From the NCBI RefSeq assembly GCF_000003605.2, contig NW_003156736.1, forward strand, positions 60,906-100,453: a DNA stretch of 39,548 nt, given 5' to 3'. The position numbers were made by a program, and so were the translations under genes. The notes under the pieces were generated by a model. It was not told where the DNA came from, did no database searches, and worked only from the letters and a program-made list of their open reading frames with translations. This DNA comes from Saccoglossus kowalevskii. Lineage: Eukaryota; Hemichordata; Enteropneusta; Harrimaniidae. Below are positions 1-10,700 of the stretch, in pieces (position 1 is the stretch's first letter; each line of letters opens with the position of its first letter).

Positions 1-753
1 TTATGGGCTTGGAACCCCCATCACTCAGCAACTTTGAATGAAGCTAGTGCTGCGCGGGATTCAACGTTTGTCCCCACATCTGGTCGGCGGAAGCTGCCAA
101 TCACCCCAGAAATCTTACTACGTATTCACAGTCTGCTTGATCTTCATCGCCCGCTTCACGTTACGCTTTGGGCAGCATTCCTGCTGTGCTTTTTCACTTT
201 CTTTAGGAACTCTAATGTGGTTCCACGCTCTGCATCAGACTTTAATGCCAGCATGCATCTCACTCGTGGGAAAATTCGTCTCAATGACATTGGTCTTGTG
301 GTCAGGGTTACCTGGTCCAAAACTATCCAGTTTGGCGATAAGGTGTTGCACGTGCCTGTGCTGGCAATCTCTGGCTCTTCGCTGTGCCCAGTGGCAGCAT
401 ATAAACGCATGGTCTTGATGATGCCTGCTCCACGCGATGCACCTGCCTTCCTCATTCCGACTACGCCTGGCACTCTTCATCCACTAACGCATCAAGCTTT
501 CGCTAATCATCTGTCTTTGTTACTGAAGGCGATTGGCCTTGATCCAGCCTCATATTCCGGACACAGTTTTCGCCGTGGCGGTGCGTCATTTGCCTTCCAA
601 TCAGGGGCTGAGCCGGATGCAGTCAAAGCTCAAGGAGATTGGTCTTCTCAAGCGTACTTATTGTATATGGAATCGTCGTTCGGCCATCGTCTCCGTACTG
701 CTGCCTGCATACGCACTGCAATTGAGGAAGGGAATCTCTCACTGACTCTTTGA
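1..753 (+). pseudogene. Tyrosine recombinase (YR) of a DIRS/Ngaro-like retrotransposon, C-terminal part, 5' end outside the window
   Basis: The frame is open from base 1 to the TGA at 751-753, so the true start lies upstream; the first ATG-less in-frame start is TTG at 34. Counting from 34, the catalytic set of tyrosine recombinases is present: Arg58 in FFRNSN, a Lys near 96, His177-x-x-Arg180 in GHSFRRGGASF, Trp203 in GDW and nucleophile candidate Tyr211 in YLLYM. The family cuts and rejoins circular element DNA through a 3'-phosphotyrosine link. The GHSFRRGGASFAFQ block is typical of YRs in DIRS/Ngaro retrotransposons and related elements of aquatic invertebrates. No reverse transcriptase is visible because the sequence starts too late. 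The catalytic core looks intact; whether the element is whole cannot be judged. A Crypton DNA transposon is the main alternative. Confidence 0.8.
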
Positions 754-1133
754 TTTTCAGTTTTGGCGTTTTTTTTTTTTTTTTTATTATTTTGGCCTTT
801 TTGTCTTGTTGACTGGCGAACATGATCAGCAAAACTCATTGTTTCATTAGTGAATAAAACGAAATTAATTATCCGCCAAAACTGTTGTTGTGTTTTGTTT
901 GAACTGAGAGAATAATTGTGTAATTTTGTATTTCAAAATGGTTAATTATTCCCGTGAATTTTATTATTTGCACTGCGCGCATGCGCATTGTCTTGTTGTA
1001 TTTATGCAATGTTTGTTTCACGCATGCGCAATTTTGTAATGTTAGCTAGTTGCGTCCTTGTTGCTTTCAAGTCAACTGTGAACTTTTCGATTCGTTTTCA
1101 ATTACGAACTTTTGTACGCTTCGCAATTACACA
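754..1133 (+). promoter_or_regulatory. Spacer between YR and gag: probable element terminus/promoter with two NRF1-like sites
   Basis: There is a T-run at about 770-787, then AT-rich noncoding sequence. TGCGCGCATGCGCA at 974-987 contains a perfect YGCGCATGCGCR NRF1 consensus, and a close copy, CACGCATGCGCA, lies at 1019-1030. The gag-like start codon follows at 1134. In YR retrotransposons the region after YR carries the split direct repeats and the region before gag carries the promoter; I could not pair repeat arms by eye. Promoter function is inferred. Confidence 0.4.
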
Positions 1134-3053
1134 ATGTCGTCTGGTAAAAGGAAACACAATTGCGCTGGATGCCGACAACCCGTTAAAGACCACTTTTGGG
1201 GTAAACCAGGGAAACACTGCGATGGTAGACCAGTTTCTGACGATGACGCCGATCATTTTCCTTTGTCTGTTTCACCACGACAACACAACGATATTTCTTC
1301 GGACTCAAAGTCACACATCGCTGACGATTACATCAAAAGAAGAAATTGCTCGAAGCCAGACTAGAGAAAACTCGTCTAGAAGCTGAAGTGGCGAAACTCG
1401 AACGCGAATTCGATCACTCGGCGTCTGTTGAGTTCACTGCCACCGGTATACACCATCACCCACGGCAACACAGTCACAGTGCGTCCGGTAATTTCAGTCT
1501 CGGCGATTTGCGGAAAATGACCCACCTTAGGGAGGAAGTCGAAGAGGAACTCGCCCCTCTCGCATCGATGGTCGGCGTAGACAGGACAGTTGGTGATGAA
1601 CAACACAATGCTGGTGAGTGGCGTTTTGATCATTTTGGTAGAACAATACCCCACGCCACGGCCATGAAGACAAAGGATCGCCAATTTACTAATTCACCGG
1701 AGCATTACATTGCAAGTTTCTACACTTCAAACGAATTAAAATATGATGACTTGACACTGGAACAATTCTTGCAAGGATACACGTTGTTGTTACAGAACCC
1801 GAGTTTGTCTGTAACAGAGCGCAATGGGAGACTTCAGCTCTTGCATGACATTTTCGTTAAATTGCCGCAATACAAATGGCAAGTTGTACGTAGCTACCAT
1901 GCAGCTGTGTTACGCTTGGTTGAGTCACACAGGCGTTCGTGGTTAGATTCTTTCGCCGATGTCAAAGAGGTTTTCTTTGATTTTTCACCGGATAAGTTGA
2001 AGTCACAGCCTGTTGCTAGGAACAAAGGATCTGTTGCTACAAGTTCGAGTAACAATAACATTTCCGTTGCACTGCATTCAATGAAACTGAGTCATGCTCG
2101 TTGACCCCTGCAGATATCGTCACATCTGTAACTACTGCTACACATACAGGAATCGCTTTAATGCACACAGCGAGTTACATTGCAAACAGAAGCCTGGGAC
2201 AGATTCAAAAATTAAAAAAGGAAAGGACATGTCAACTTCGGCGTGACTGGATAAAACTACATTCAAGTCTGGTGACACTGGTAAAATTGACATTAGTGAT
2301 GCCTGCTCCTCATCACCTACTGCGGTCAGCAATTACAAATGCATCAATACCGTTAAGTCACATTTGGTGTCTCCACCCACTGCAGTCAGCAATTACAAAT
2401 GCATCAATACTGGAAATGTCTCAAGTAGCAGTCACATGGGTGCAAATACTACTGACGTTTTTATTCAACATAATGATTCACCACCTACACCGGTCAGCAA
2501 TTACAAATGCATCAACACCGTTAATGTCTCGGGTAGTAATCACAGCGGTACCTCTAACATTATTAATTCTCATTCTGCTTCTCCACCCACCGCGGTCAGC
2601 AATTACAAATGCATTGACACTGGAAATATCTCGGGTAGCAGTCACATGGGTGCAAATACAACTGACATTTATTCTATTCCACATACTGATTCTTCGCCCA
2701 CAGCAGTCAGCGATTACGAATACATCAACACCAGTAATGTGCCAGATAACATTCACATTGGTGCAAATACTACAGACATTATTAATTCTCAGCCTGATTC
2801 TGCACCTACTGCGGTCAGCGATTGCAGAGGCATTGATACCATTAATGTCTCAGGTGGCAGTCACATGGGTGGTATTTCTACTGACAATATTATGTCACAT
2901 TTCGATGCTGTTACGGTCAACAATAATATTTACGGTGATACCACGCATGTCACAGGCAGCAATCAGTTTAGTACAGGTACAAGCATTAATGACTACAAGG
3001 GCACAGATATTACTTGCATTAACGGCACCACATCCATGTTTATCCTTTTGTGA
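1134..3053 (+). pseudogene. Gag-like ORF1 of a DIRS/Ngaro-type YR retrotransposon, broken in frame
   Basis: It starts with MSSGKRKHNCAGCRQPVKDH (ATG 1134), a Cys/His-rich N-terminus (C-x2-C ... H ... C) like that of invertebrate YR-element gag proteins. Near 1340-1364 the reading moves to another frame, where a charged coiled coil (LLEARLEKTRLEAEVAKLER) leads to the gag core: YDDLTLEQFLQGY, then an LLHDIF...YKWQVVRSYHAAVLRLVE block ending near 2050. Near 2100 it shifts again into a zinc-knuckle-like segment (CRYRHICNYC, 2109-2138, with later His and Cys). A TGA at 2244 follows, then an open repeat domain to the TGA at 3051-3053. Two frame changes and one stop suggest a decayed copy, though assembly errors are possible. 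A gag coats element RNA. It lies downstream of a YR end, the reverse of the usual order. Confidence 0.65.
2322..2990 (+). repeat. Coding minisatellite, about 102-111 bp units, in the gag-like C-terminus
   Basis: The block GCGGTCAGCAATTACAAATG recurs, with variation, at 2322, 2382, 2490, 2592, 2703, 2811 and about 2913. The first spacing is 60 bp and the others 102-111 bp. All are multiples of three, so the frame is kept. The unit encodes about 34-37 residues: a PTAVSNYKCINT core, then an NVSGSSHMGANTTDI-type stretch rich in Ser, Thr, Asn and Gly. Later units are more diverged. Spacing that keeps the frame implies the array was coding when it expanded. Confidence 0.85.
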
Positions 3054-3804
3054 TTTCACATCCATCATAATTATAAATATAGTTCCACTAATATTTTCTA
3101 TGTTCATATAAAATGTATTATAAAAGTATTTATAATTATAAAATTTGCGAAGGTGACATTACTCCACAATTGTCAACAGAGCTAAACACTATCTGTTTTT
3201 GGGCCCCTTGCTAGGCAGCTAGTAAATATTCTCTTTATAATAATGAGTTTTCCTTCAGTTTTGCTCATACTAATTTCAGTAGGGCACAGTTTAAATACCA
3301 GTAAATGATTTTCATTACTAAATTTGTTTGTAAAGCATAATTATATAAGTTTAAAGAAAAAAAATTGCTTATCAATGAAAAAAACAAAATATTTGCTCTA
3401 TGTAACTTTTTAAAAGGCCATTTGAAAATTATAAAAATTGGACTTCTGGTCATTTGAAGTCCTGGCTTTACCAGACCTGTTTAAGACAACTAATTACTCT
3501 GCTTTAAATTACTCAATACAGATCATGGTCCACAAGAGTTTATATCACTTTCTCAATTCTGATTATTTGCAAGAGTTTTAATAAATAGTATAGCTCCCCT
3601 ACCCCCGGTAATACTGGTACTCAGACTACTGTTCAGAAGAATCATTTCCAGCTTGCAATCTTTGCCAGCCAAGGACCATTTATTCTGCTGAAGCCTCAAC
3701 ATTAACCTTGGCAGATTTGACCATTATTTACTGTATGTCGCACGCTCTCGAACAATTATACGAATTATACGATTATACTCATGATAGAAACGACACATTA
3801 ATAC
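3054..3804. other. AT-rich noncoding stretch between the YR element and the MYND gene region
   Basis: There is no supported gene here. It holds TA-rich sequence, short A-runs and possible AATAAA-type signals, but no clear repeat that I could pair elsewhere in the window. Confidence 0.5.
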
Positions 3805-3840
3805 TTGGTAAAATTAAAATCTTTGAAAATAGAAATCAAC

Positions 3841-4126
3841 ATGTTGCTAGCTTTTTGCTCTGTGAACAAGCTTACTGACCATCAAAAGAAAGCGCTTAGT
3901 GCTGTACTAGTATCTAAAGGAAATGATATGTTTGTTGAAACGAAATCGAATCGGGCATTGCCAAGTCGATATGTTATCAGTTTCGTCAGTTTACTAAAAC
4001 ACAATTCGAACAAATATTTAGACATTCCATCATCTTCATTCATTTGCCAACAAACATTTTTCAACAGTGGAATAAAATATTTTGGAAATGTGTCAACGAA
4101 TATAAACCTTCTGTTCTTGACTCCAG
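3841..4126 (+). CDS. Candidate upstream (first) coding exon of the MYND gene, uncertain
   Basis: An ATG at 3841 opens a frame (MLLAFCSVNKLTDHQKKAL...) that looks coding in composition, and a good donor, CCAG|GTGAAT, follows at 4126/4127 in phase 1. A phase-1 acceptor that keeps the next exon's frame exists at CCAG|CA (exon from 4664); joining them would give 1471 residues in all. Against it: that acceptor lies some 20 nt past a better TTAG at 4641-4644, and the frame stays open beyond the donor to 4242. It could be the first exon, a separate gene, or a chance ORF. The protein is not recognised. Confidence 0.25.
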
Positions 4127-4202
4127 GTGAATCAATGCAAAGCCTACCCGCCGCAATTGTTTTAATCTGTGTTAATGTTCACATTTATGATACAGCATCG
4201 CT

Positions 4203-4236
4203 GATTGGTGGCGCAAACTCCTTGGCGCACCCAATC
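4203..4236. promoter_or_regulatory. Mirrored CCAAT-box pair (inverted repeat), possible promoter
   Basis: GATTGGTGGCGC at 4203-4214 faces its near reverse complement ending CCCAATC at 4230-4236, separated by a short loop and including two GGCGC cores. NF-Y binds CCAAT/ATTGG. The position upstream of the MYND gene's clear exons makes a core promoter possible. If this is the promoter, the 3841 ORF is not its first exon. Confidence 0.3.
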
Positions 4237-4644
4237 AAATGACTCAATTTAACTGCAGTGAAATACAGCTTTTTCTAACACGATCACGCACAGGTTCATG
4301 GGCCAGTTATGAATGGCCGGCTTTAACGAAACCGTGCAATTCGGACGATGCTTGCCAGCCATCTTCAAAAGAAAGGATTGCTGTACTGTAGTCTATTTTC
4401 CTTTCATGTATTCATGCCATCAGTTAGAATAATATGTTTCACATGTTACTGTATTTGCTCTATTAGTAACATTATATTATATTCACATTATATTCACATC
4501 ACAGGTGTTTGTATGGGCAAACAGTCGTCCACTTCTATTGGTTATGCACTTCCAAGAGAACAAATACAGTATTTTTTTTTACCGATATGCCAAATGAAAA
4601 CAATAACAGCTATGATCCATCTATTTCTATATTTTATCTGTTAG

Positions 4645-4726
4645 AATGATAAGGGTAAACCAGCACTATGGAAAACATCAGAAATACCTCTGACTGAAAA
4701 TGGAGATTATTGTCTTTCTGATACTG
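4645..4726 (+). CDS. MYND gene exon 1 of the supported model (phase 0 in, phase 1 out)
   Basis: It follows a pyrimidine-rich tract ending TTAG and ends at ACTG|GTAAGC. It encodes NDKGKPALWKTSEIPLTENG and onward to LSDT. An in-frame stop just upstream (TAG at 4642-4644) shows that an acceptor must lie here. If the alternative acceptor at 4664 is used, the exon starts at ALWKTSE. It must be preceded by another exon because it has no start codon. Confidence 0.65.
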
Positions 4727-7700
4727 GTAAGCAGTGTTTTTGCCTTCATGTTGCTAACTTACTGTATTTCCAAGATGTGTAGACTTGTGCATTATTTGAT
4801 ATATGTTATTTTGAATGTGTGTTTTACAAAATTGTGAGATCTGGTAAATGGTGCAGTGGTTAGAGTGTCTGCCATGCACCAGGCATGTTCTGGATTCAAT
4901 TACCTGTTCATTCCACAGTATAAATATAAGTATAATCTGCCCTGCTTTCCGGAAACACAATATTAGATTTAAGAGACTGGTTTGCATGTGCACTTGCAAT
5001 TAGCACCTAAAACAAAAAAGTCGGAAATAGTGAATGAATTAATCAGATATGTCGCCTGGCTCAAAAAATATTTAAAAAAAAAACAATTACAAATTTGAAT
5101 GCAAACTGCATGACAACTGTTTCTTTAACAATGTTTTGAACCAATAATATGAAAAGCCATTTTTGTGTGTTTTGAATATTTTCACCTGGCTGGCATTGTG
5201 CTTGTGTGCCCATGTCAGGCTTAGTTTTTTCCTAACGAAAGTCTGGTAACAAGTTTATAAATATGAATGCGTGATTTAGTAAATCAATTGACTAGCATAG
5301 AACTTTGATGCCAATAAAAATACATGTCCAATACATTGAGCTTATTCTAAAGTTTCTTTGATTTCTCTTTGTCACAGCTTTGATGCAGTTAGAAGCAATG
5401 TTTAATTTAAGTCAGTTACTGTTTGCGTTATATCATGGTGATGTCATTCAAGCCACCTTTAGAGATATTCAGCTCAGTCGCGCATCAAGGGATATTAGAA
5501 CTGCTGGCTTCAGAAAACTAGGTTTGTAACTATGGGATAAACTTTGTATTTGGGTAGTGTGAAGACCCCAGTATAATACCATTTCAGTCAACAACCAACC
5601 AATGATCAGACATATAGTTCACGATATAATAACTCTTTATTAATACCGGGTTAATGGAAGCATCGTCTCGCAAGACAATCATAGCATTAGACAACCTAAA
5701 TACAAGATTACTAGCCCTTAAATAGGCCATGGCTCATAAATCATAAGCTGGGCTCTCTCTGGAATTTGCTAGGTAATAGTAAATTTACTAATCAAGAAAA
5801 AAAAGTATTAGTAAACTTTGTCTGGAAACTGCGGAGCATTTTCCCGTGACCGAGCACAACGGGGAAGAGAGAAGGAGAGGGAGGTGTCCCCTCTGTCGTC
5901 CGCCGAAAACAAGAACAGCATGCTAAAAATGGTGCTTGCTGGTGCAACCTGAGCTCTAATTTTGTGTGTAATTTCAATTAGGCAGTCTGCTTCACAAAAT
6001 GTACCATTTATGATGGTACAACAAAACATCACAACAAAATATGCAATGTAGACACCAGAACCTTTATTTCAATAACTCAGTATTAATTAAACATATTCAT
6101 AATAAGCTCACATTGTTAACAGTGGGAAAAATAGTCATCATTCAAAAGTTCACTAAGTTCACTGGCTAGAACACAAGTCATCCTGTGAATAAATTTTCAC
6201 GGGAAATTTCTCAGAAAAAAATCAAAAAGCTGTATATTATTATGAAGTAATCTCCCGTGCTCATCATGCAAAACCCGCATGTTGACGTTTATGACGACAC
6301 AAAATGACTATTTATTTTCATCGAAATTTCTGAATTAAAGTGAAAAAGTAACTAAAATAACTTTCGGTCTTGTAACTCGATCTCAATGCTAAGAATGCCC
6401 GGTAAGAATGTTACACAAATTATAGTATTTTTCGATCGATTCGCTAACATTGTCTCACTTTCCATTAGCTGTGGAATCATAGCCCTATGTTGCCGACCGC
6501 ATTATTTATGTGACAGACACTGGCCGGCCCATGTTCGACATACAAAAAATAAAAACAAGACGTCCGAGTGAAATTGTTAGGGCAAAATTAGATTGTATGT
6601 CGCACCAAAGAGCTACGGAACCGCAGCTAACCTTCCATTATTTCTGAAATCGTGTTGCAGTACGATCAACTTTCCGTTTCTTGGTGCTGTAGTGTCAGGG
6701 TTAGGACACCCATGGGTTTCTGGTTCTGAACACGATTTAGCGGTTTTTCCTGAGTCCATCTCGTCGTGAAAAATACTCGTCGAGCAGTTGTCTACTCCTT
6801 TTTGACGTAGTCTCCATTTTTAATAAATAAACAAATCACGTGTTTGATAAGGGCGACACGAAACCGTCCCATACTGAGAGTAATGTCGCGGGGTATCTTG
6901 AAACGCATGTCGACTAAACTACGCATGTGCTATGACACCAAAATAACTTTAGAGTGGAAAAATACATTCAGTGGCAGTTCCGTGTTGATCGCGATCACCA
7001 TCTAACAATTGTTGCAATCTTAGAAGTAACGGGACATTGTTTAACTTTAAAATGGCAATCACTCAAACCGTAACACGCGTGATGATCACAGTCGAGTTTT
7101 GACAATTAAATGAGGGTGATTTGCGAGGGTATTTTGTACAAAATGTGTTCGTAAATCTTACTAATAGATATTTATTTTGTTCGTAAATCTTGTCCAAATT
7201 TCGTAATTTACGACATTTGCGAGCGACAGTGAGAGCACAGATAAGGAGGTTGGCTTTCATTTGGGAGAGCCAATGAAATGTAGGAAGTCCAAGTATTCTA
7301 AACTAAATAGAACCCCATATGTATCCTGGCCTGTATCCTCTGGGAGGGTCAAGTTTCTCTCATTAAACTGTGTGTGACCAATGCCCACGCATGGACTTGC
7401 ACTTTAACACTATTCAGCTCTGAAAAATATCATGACAAACTATTTGGATGGAATTTACTCTGCGGAAAACATTTCAATCTTTCATTATACATGCTTATTA
7501 TTTATAGGCAAAGTTAAAGAATAATATACAATGTTGTTTGCAACAAAGGAATAACATTTCATCCCCCCAGAGGGCATCCTACTTCTTTCCTCTGATGGAA
7601 TCATTATTATTTCTGCACATGAAAGTTGTAGATTGATTTTCAGTGAGTGTAGTTATGACAAATAATTTCTTTTGTTTATAAGCTTCCATCAGGCACTGCC

Positions 7701-10700
7701 TAACATGGGCTAGTTGAATGAACTTGGTAATGGGCACTTGTATATTTGTTGTTCCTCATAATAATAGGTGCTGAAACAAAGAATGTGAGAGACGTGCTAC
7801 ATTCAGTAGCTTGGGATATCATAGAAACTGGATGCTTACCAGTCATATTAAGCATATATAAGGTAAAAGATATTTTTATTTACAACATCATCCTATATGA
7901 CAATGTACTCTTTAACAGAAAAACAAAAGTATATAATAATATAAAATAATGTAGTGTGAGGGCGCTATCAGACTGCATTCTTTAGACTGTTTTTATCTTG
8001 CATGTTTTGACTTCAATTTCTGACATGTTGATTGGGTATATGTTGCTCCCCTCTTCCTGAAAAATTTTACGAGTAATAAAAATTTGTTAATTGCAGTTTT
8101 TATGTCTGTAAGAACCACACATTTGTTATAGAGGGCATACTTTATTTGAATTGAAATGTAAATAAAAAAGGTTGATGTGCTATAATTTTGCCAATATGCA
8201 CGATGACCATAAAGTTTGTGTTTTTGTCTCAGAAACAATTGAGTTTGTGCTGTCTTGACTACCACTACCACAATCAAAATACAAAATTCAATTCATTTTC
8301 TTTTTTGTTTCTGTCAAAGAACCCAGTTTTAACAATGGTTAAACAGAAATGCTTAGATCTACTGACAAATATCTTAAATGTAGAGAAGATAGCTCGATAT
8401 GTTATGAGAGAAGAAGCTTGGTTTTTGAAGGAACTGGTACATCTCGTGGCACAAGGAGATCTGAGAAGTGAAAAAGTTCCTGCTGTTAGCTGTCTTAGTA
8501 GAATCATTGTAGCTATTCTGTGTTTAAAGTAAGTATACATAAGTTGACCATTATGTAGATTTAGAAAACAACAGTGCAGCAAAATCATACAGAGAATTAT
8601 ATAAAAACAAACAAAACACATTTGACAGAGTAACTTGCATTTTGTAAATTATTGAAAACAATAATTTGCACAGTCTTTCTGTAAACTCTTCTCCTCGAGT
8701 TACTAATGTTAATGGTCAACACCAAATTAACAATAACAGAAAGATATATTAAGACCTGAAATTGTAAAAATGTAATCACACTATCCCTATATTAGGCAGT
8801 ACTTACCAACATTTAACAATTCTGTAATATTTCCCCAAAATTAATATTAAAAATAAAAATAAATTTAAAATTGAACATTTTGATTTTTCCTGCAAGAGTC
8901 AAACTTGCTCAAAATTTAAAGGACTTATAACTAAAATAATGCTGACAATAATACAACTTAAACCACAACTAATGGAATTCTATAGCAGACTTGAAACTAA
9001 CATTTACTATTAACATTTATTCTTTTGATCACACGATCTATCCTAGATTAAAGAAAGAAAACCAGAGCTTGATTAATTTAAACTACTTGGAAGCTGTTCT
9101 GTCAGTACTGGAAAATAGGAGCCTCTCAGATGGTAGATGTAGGGATTTTTGTAAATTTGAAACAATAACACTGCAGTCTATCACCATGTTAGTGCAAGAT
9201 GGTCAATACATAAATTGGAGTCAAGAAAACAGGTAGACAGTTTTTAATTCTTTTACTGATAGTTTCATAAACTTTCACAAACAAGGGGGCATGAATAAAT
9301 AAGTGGGTTGAATTTTCTAAATGATTCATGAACAGATTTTTTTGAGAGTTTGTACGCAGTAACAGGATCAGTGTTCTCACCACGAAACATGTGCAAAATT
9401 GAGTTTTAAAAATCACTTTTTTTTTCGTATTGGGCTTGAGAAAGAGATATTAGGTTATTTTTGCTTCTGAAATTCACTATGTAATGAATTGTAAAATAAC
9501 TTGGGAATTGAAAAAAACAAGTCTGTTTCCATGAATTTTTATTTTGCATTTTATTTTTAATAAGAAAAATATGTGCGTTGTAATAAATTTGGTGGTGTAA
9601 AGGTTAAAACTATTCACATTAGTGTCTGACCCTTTTTATGTCATTTTCAGGGAAAAACTCTTTATGTATGCATACCAGTGTATAGTTAACTGGAAAATAG
9701 ACTTGACTTCAGAAGGTAAGATGGGAAGTCACATGTGGTACTCTGGGGTGGACTTGTGGTGAGGTATGCACACACACAATACAATGGACAAGACATAAAC
9801 ATGACAAAGGCTTGTAGAATACTGACAACAGTTTATTGAATCATGTTTTTATTTATACAAGCACATACCAGATGTATTGGCAATAACCAGGTGTACAGGG
9901 CTTAGTCTTTTCCACAAAACGAAGCGAAACAAAACCCTAACCCTAACACTAACCCTATCCCTAACCCTAACTCATTTTTTTTCATTGGCCTAATAATATC
10001 TGAGAAAATTTCACACTTTTAAACATGAAATGAATAGCGCCATCAGTGTTCAACAATTCCAAATTGGCTGTCACGTCATGTCAGCACAAATGAATCAAGC
10101 TTCAAAGTAGGTGGAAAAGAGGTGGAAACTAAATATTCTTGACAAATTTATTTCTGTGACGTGGCGATGTTTGAAGTTGTTCAAAATTTAAGGTTAGGGT
10201 TAGGGTTTTGTTTCATTTTGTTTCGTTTCGTGGAAAAGACTAAGCCAATACAAGGTGTACAGATCACCACAGGACAGGTTCATGCAGTAACCACAAATTG
10301 TATCTATAGCACTCAAATAAATGAACACGACTATACAAAGTGAGGCCTGGTGTTTGTATTAACTTGGTAAAACTAAACTTTGTGATGATTTCAATTATAC
10401 AGATGCTGATATCTAATATACTGTAAAATCTGCATTAGAAGCCGCATCCCACTGTCACAGAGGGCGCTTATTAGACATAGGTCACGTGACAATTTTCAAA
10501 TGTTGGCTATAGAATTACGTATTTCCGATAGGCCAGCAAAACTGTTATTTTGAACACCGTTTGAAAATTAGAAATTTTCTGCCATATATAATGAAATCTA
10601 GTTCTTATGTGCTAAATACATGTAGTGCTCTTGATTCGTGCCAGCAGTATTTTTAGAATTGCCAAACATCATTTTTCCTCGTAGTTAGCGAGGGAAAAAT

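Noticed and set aside
156-473. Minus-strand open frame opposite the YR
   Set aside because: Shadow of the YR coding strand, which has the catalytic residues.
2478-2756. Minus-strand open frame over the gag repeats
   Set aside because: It is the antisense shadow of the coding minisatellite.
2322-2990. CRISPR-like array
   Set aside because: The repeats are diverged, frame-preserving and in an animal element; no uniform repeats or spacers.
4849-4920. Functional tRNA gene
   Set aside because: The A box is good, but the B box and cloverleaf are degenerate, so a SINE remnant fits better.
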